Origin: Mangifera indica
Lineage: Eukaryota; Streptophyta; Magnoliopsida; Sapindales; Anacardiaceae
NCBI RefSeq assembly: GCF_011075055.1
Contig: NC_058144.1
Location: 17,103,807 to 17,167,806 of the forward strand
Length of the DNA: 64,000 nt
Direction: 5' to 3'
The first letter of the stretch is position 1; the number at the start of each line of letters is the position of its first letter. Below are positions 59,095-64,000 of the stretch, piece by piece. The notes under the pieces are model-generated. The model made no database searches. It was given only the letters and a program-made list of their open reading frames with translations, and was not told the DNA's origin. The position numbers and the translations under genes are program-made.

Positions 59095-59430
59095 TTTGGT
59101 AGTATATATATGTGACCTCGTGAACTTTAAGCTCACTAAGCTCGGCTCGTTAAGCATTTCGAGCTGACCTCGTTAACAAGCTCGCTAAGCTCGGATAATT
59201 AAGCATATTCGAGCTTAGTTCATGAAAAGCTTGCTAGTAGCTTGGCTCGTTAAGTATTTTGAGCCAGGCTCGTGAACAACTTGCGAGTGGCTTGCGAGCT
59301 AATGAGCTCGAGTACGAACTGGCTTTTTGTTCGATTCAGTGATCTCGAGCCGTGGCTTGAGCTCGCATGAACAGTCATCGAGCTATGATCGAGCTTATCT
59401 AAGTTCGAGCTCGGCTCGAATCCACCCCTG
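59095..59430. repeat. hAT right subterminal repeat cluster and terminal inverted repeat
   Basis: More than ten copies of AGCTCG/CGAGCT-type motifs, many within a longer unit 'aagctcggctcgttaagcat', in 330 bp up to the terminal CCACCCCTG. Much more GC-rich than its surroundings. Clustered subterminal motifs are the usual transposase binding sites of hAT elements. Confidence 0.8.
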
Positions 59431-60092
59431 TATGTATGTTATAATATGTATGAGAGTTTTTGTCTCGCACGCCTTAAGCATTTGTAGTATATATCAATCT
59501 GATTTAGGTGAAAAACACTAGACAACTATCAAAAATATCTTAAAGTACCTGAGAAGGATTAAAGATGTGTTCTTGCTTTATGGCCGAGATTTTGAACTCA
59601 CTGTTAAGGGTTACAATGATGTTAGTTTCCAAACTAATGAGATGATTTTAAATCCCAATCGGGATTTGTCTTTTATTTAAATGGTGGTGCAGTTAAAAAA
59701 CTCCAAGCAAAGTACAGTGGCTGATTTTACAATAGAGTCTAAGTATATTGCCCTCTCAGAAGTGATAAAAAAGGTTGTATAGATCAAGAAGTTCTTGACA
59801 AAACTTGGAGTAGTTCAAGCATTGTTGAGCCAATTGAACAATATTGCAACAACAATAAAGCGATTGCTTAAGCAAAAGAGTCGCAGTCTCATTAGAGGTC
59901 CAAACACATACTCAAATGATGTCACTTGATTCAAGAGATTATTTAGCATGGTGAAAAAAGAATAGAGAAGATTGATAAAGATGACAATTTGGCTAACCTG
60001 TTGACACAACCTATGTCGTAGTAGAAGCATGATAGGCATGTAGTAGGATTAGGCATTAGATAGATGGCCGATTGGCAGTACAAGTGAGAGAT
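59431..60092 (+). pseudogene. Copia F RT end and RNase H
   Basis: Resumes copia F after the hAT (the first 8 bases are the right TSD). It aligns with 13672-14343 of copia A. RNase H ends in a PPT-like CAAGTGAGAGAT directly before the LTR at 60093. Broken by stops. Confidence 0.85.
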
Positions 60093-61847
60093 TGTTATGG
60101 TAGGTGCCCTAGAGCCAATTGATTTGACATTTATGATGTAATTTTATTTCATTAATTAATAAAAAATGTATTGTTATTCAATTCATATTTGTGCCTTTTT
60201 CATATGATTGTGTGAATAACATGACTTTAGAATGGTAAAACTGTGACAAGAAGATCAAATGACTAATCGTGAGAACCCTATACATATAATAAGTAGTCAT
60301 TCTAAAAAGGTCCATAATCTCAACATTACAATAAATAAAGGCACATGTAATGATGATAAGATTATCATAGTGTTGAGTGACCCTATTGAAAGGTGGCTAC
60401 AATTCTCACATGTCAAAGCTGTTCATACACAACTCAGTGCAACATATAGGTTCACATTGTAAATGTATTCATCAGATTGACCCTACTAGAGGATAACTAT
60501 ATGGATGGTTGTTCTAGTGTCTATAGGATAAATCCTCTGAACACCACAAGGGCATGTGATCCTATGACTTAAGCTCACTAGACTACCTCCTGTAAAGATC
60601 GATATGATTTGACACTATCCAACATACCATCGTAACTGAGCTACCATAAAGGTAGTGAATGGGCATATCATGAGATATATTGAGGCTATGGTTGATCAAT
60701 AAAAGATTTGCATTATTAAGCATAGGAAAAGATATCTCATATGAGAATACTGAATGACATTCATGAATTCTTGAATTTATGGCCATAATGGAATAAGGTT
60801 GTAGCCTAATTTGTGTAACTTATTAATGTGCATCAGTTCATACTGAGAAATTACTGAGATAGATACATTTCTATGTTTTAGCCTTGAGAGATATTGATTG
60901 ATAAAAGGATTGAATTGCATATAATTGTGATATCGTAAAAGCTTAAAAGATGTTCACTGACACTCTATCATCCAAATGGCCATAACGCTTTGTTAGAAAC
61001 CAATCTTAGTTTGTGTATGAATGCAACCTAAATTTAAATACTACCATTTTAATAGAGAACTTATAGGTCACACGTATATAGGGGTTGATTCAAACCCAGA
61101 GGCAAGGATTACTTGGTGATAGTCTTAGTGTTAAGGAAAAAAAGAAATATGCAAATAGACTAGTTTGCCCTATAGGTTAAGAGGACTCAGTTTGACCATG
61201 TTTTGACTGAACTGCAAAGCCACGTGTACTTGGCATTACCGGTGTAAGCCATGCATAATTAGCCCAACTACACCATGCTTTAAAGAGGTATGTCATGACT
61301 GGACATGTATTGTCTAAGCTATGCATGCTTGGAGATATGCATGGGTAGCAACAAGTGTGCCCCTGTGCATGTTACTTTTGCAAGTGTAAAGTTAAAATCC
61401 TAATTGAGTTAGGATTCTTGTGCATTTATAGATATATAATAGATAGATAACTATTTTATTCGCGTCAACCATCCAATTTTATTCGTGTCAGCCATCCAAC
61501 ACACATAATACACATACGCTTTCACAGAAACCTTAGTAGTTATCTGGATTTTTTTGTTTTTCTCTCTTCCTCCTGAGAACATGTTTTCATCCAACATATC
61601 AGAGCCTTAGTAACCTTCTTCTTAGACATCCTCTCGTGTTCGTGCTCTATATGGATACTAGGGCATTGTTTCATGAGGGTTGGATAATGTTCGTTTCTTT
61701 GCCATGTGAAGACTTGGATGAGCCACCAACTTAGGGATAAACCCTAAAACACCCTATAGGTATGCTAGTCAAGGTTTTAGGATTGTATGATTTCATAAAT
61801 TTTTAATTTCACTACATTGTTAGTTATCGACACTTTAAAGCCCTACA
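60093..61847 (+). repeat. 3' LTR of copia F
   Basis: Starts TGTTATGGTAGGTGCCC and ends GCCCTACA, 1,755 bp. Its opening (CCAATTGATTTGACATTT) is the subfamily of LTR A, unlike the upstream LTR E. The following bases (TGTAT) do not match the flank of LTR E (AAAAG), as expected if E and F are different insertions. Confidence 0.85.
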
Positions 61848-64000
61848 TGTATATCACTTTTTTTGTACAATCTCTAAGATTAAGTGATATCGTCTAAGCA
61901 TGTGCTTAGATCTCTAATGAGACCGTAACTCCTTTGCCTGAGCAATCGCTCCATTGTTCTTACAATGGAGCTTAATTGACTCGACGATACTCAGAACCAC
62001 TTTAAGTTCAATAATGATGTTTTTGTCCATACAATATCTTTTGTAGCTTTTGAAAGGGCAATGTACTTGGACTTTATTATAGAATTAGTCACTGTATTTT
62101 GCTTGGAGCTTTTCCAGCTAACTACACCACTATTCAAACAAAACACAAACCCTGATTATGATTTGTAATCATTTCAATCAGTTTGGAAATTGGCATCACT
62201 ATAGCCTCTTATAATGAGTTTAGATTCCCTTCCATAAACCAAGAACATATCCTTAGTCTTTCTTAGTTCTTCAGGATGTTTTTGATAACCATCTAGTGTT
62301 TTTCACCTAGATCAAATTGATATCTACTATAAATGCTCAAGGTGTATGAGATATCAATCCTCGGACATAGCATGACGTATATGATTAATTTTATAGTGAG
62401 GTATATGAGATTCTACTCATATTATCTATTTTGGATTATATGTTAGGACATATATCTTTTGAAAGATCTATACTATAGGACATAGACAAAAATTCTTTTT
62501 TAGATTCTTCCATATTGAATCTACTCAATACCTTGTCTAGTAGATGTTTTGACTTGGGCCTAATAGTCTACGCTCTTTATCTCAGTAAATTTTAATCCTA
62601 AGATTATGGACTATTTTTTCTAAGTCTTTCATAGAGAAACAGTTAGATAAACAAGCCTTTACCAATTGCAAGTTCGGCATGTCTTTTTCAATAATCATGA
62701 TGTTATCTATATACAATACTAGAAATGTAATTACACTACCACTAACGTTCTTCTACAAACATAATTAATCTTTTAATGAATCTGAACTCAAGAATAGCTT
62801 CATCAAAATGAATATTCCAACTTCTTAAAGCTTGCTTAAGTCCATAAATAGACGTTTCCAGCTTGCATACTTTATTTGCCAATCTAGCAAGAACGAAACT
62901 ATTAGGTTGCATCATATAGACGTCCTCTACAAGGTTACCATTTAGAAAAGCATTCTTGACATCCATCTAAGAGATTTCGTAGTTATAGTGTGCAACTATA
63001 ACAAGCATTATACTACTAAAAGGTTTTACCATAGTAGATACTATATTTTTGAGTAAAACCTTTGGCAACTAAATATGCTTTAAAGGTATTCATGTTACCT
63101 TCCATGTCAGTTTTCTTTTTGAAAACCCATTTGACTTTATGGGTTTTACCCTTTCAAATGCATCTACTAGAATCCATATTGGTTTTGGTACAAAAAGTCT
63201 ATTTTAGATTTCAAGAAATCTAACTATTTATCAGAATCTGGACTTGAAATATCCTCATCATAAGTCTTAGGTTCATTATCATTTATGACTAACACGTCAT
63301 CATGCTGAGTTAGGAGAAAACCAAGTCTCTCTAGCTCATAAAGTACTTGTGTAAACTTATATAGCATTTATGTACATTGTGGTTATTCCACCTAAGGTGG
63401 AGGAACTTCCTCATCATGCTCAACCGTTTGTGATGACACATCATCCTGTCTAATATCTATGGTATCTTATGGGTTAGAAACTTCATTGAGTTCCACCTTT
63501 CTTTTATTGGTTTTCCTAAGAATAAATTCATTCTCAAGGAAAACACTAGTGTGAGTAACAAAGACCTTTTGTGCTTTCAAATGGTAGAAGTAATATCCCT
63601 TAATTACTTTCAAGTATCCCACAAAGGCACACCTTTCAGATTAAACATTTAACTTGTTCAAAATCATTTTTTAACATAAGCTTTACAGCCCCAAAATTCT
63701 AAGTAATCTAGATTGGGGTTTTGCCGAATCCACAACTCATATGAAGTTTTATTCACAAATTTAGATGGGACACGGTTCAATGTATAGGCAACAGTTTCTT
63801 GAGCATGACCCCAGAAAGACATGAGTAGATTAGTAAAACTCATCATAGACTTGACTATTTCTATCAAAATCTTATTCCTCCGTTTGAATACACCATTACG
63901 CTATGAAGTTCTAGAAGGAGTGAGTTGAGATACTATCCTATATTCAGGTATTATCTGAATTCAACACTTAGGTATTCACATCCTTAATCACTTTGGAAGA
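61848..64000 (-). pseudogene. Copia D pol (integrase C-terminus, RT, RNase H), partial, runs off the window
   Basis: The minus strand reads integrase C-terminus (VKSMMSFTNLLMSFWG, YTLNRVPSK, LDYLEFWGCKAYVKK) at 63860-63660. RT follows with MDVKNAFLNGNLVEDVYM (62966), SIYGLKQALRSWNIHFDEAI and Y-I-D-N for Y-V-D-D (about 62715). RNase H continues to about 61860, where it stops against the end of LTR F, so F appears to have inserted into D. Its integrase core, gag and 5' LTR lie beyond 64000. Less decayed than A, B and F but still with several stops. Confidence 0.85.

Larger units (their letters stand above)
49616..59430 (+). mobile_element. hAT-superfamily DNA transposon (9.8 kb, nonfunctional)
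   Basis: The right end is GGCTCGAATCCACCCCTG, whose complement CAGGGGTGGATTCGAGCC is a typical plant hAT terminus. The left end TAAAGGTGAATTCGAGTC is a decayed inverted copy. An 8-bp TSD flanks it and copia F continues on both sides. It contains subterminal repeats, a leader-like region (about 49850-50110), a large presumed intron with a MULE-type MITE, a BED/hAT transposase pseudogene and several extra exon-like pieces. At 9.8 kb it is unusually long for the superfamily. Confidence 0.9.

Overview
This is an AT-rich plant nuclear window, most likely from an angiosperm and probably a eudicot. I see no intact host gene. Almost everything recognisable is transposable-element sequence, stacked in nests: plant L1-type LINEs (ORF1 with DUF4283 and a CCHC knuckle; ORF2 with endonuclease, RT and zf-RVT), Ty1/copia elements, one Ty3/gypsy chromovirus, one large hAT DNA transposon, one Mutator-type foldback MITE and one solo LTR. 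Plant origin is shown by the tRNA-iMet primer sites (TGGTATCAGAGC type), the DUF4283 LINEs, the chromodomain-like gypsy C-terminus and the hAT/MULE target-site lengths.

Left third (1-19.9 kb): a minus-strand copia element (C) enters from the left and interrupts an old minus-strand LINE (LINE0). LINE0 is split again by a plus-strand LINE (LINE1, 4141-19180), which has a 13-bp target-site duplication and a 3' poly(A). LINE1 is itself interrupted by a composite of two same-strand copia elements, A and B (6600-18399), that appear fused by a deletion which also removed the LINE1 RT. Middle (20-31 kb): LTR-like and repeat debris, then the most complete LINE (LINE3, minus, about 21.04-28.2 kb) carrying a solo LTR with a 5-bp TSD, then a 5'-truncated plus-strand LINE (LINE2).

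31.1-40.6 kb holds the youngest and best-bounded element: a 9.45-kb Tekay/Del-like chromovirus with two LTRs of about 2.26 kb, PBS, PPT and an exact TTTCA duplication inside the LINE2 RT. Its gag-pol stays in one frame but has eight nonsense codons, all explainable by C-to-T or G-to-A changes. LINE2 continues to 41626, where copia sequence (E then F, apparently chimeric) starts.

Copia F is split by a 9.8-kb hAT element (49616-59430). The hAT carries a decayed BED-finger transposase, clustered subterminal GAGCTCG-type repeats, a 0.9-kb Mutator-like foldback in its presumed first intron, and a chain of small exons that may be a captured host gene. The window ends in a minus-strand copia (D). 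No element looks able to encode its full protein set. The main interest is the readable order of insertions, supported by TSDs, restored reading frames and a paralogous empty site, rather than a working gene system.
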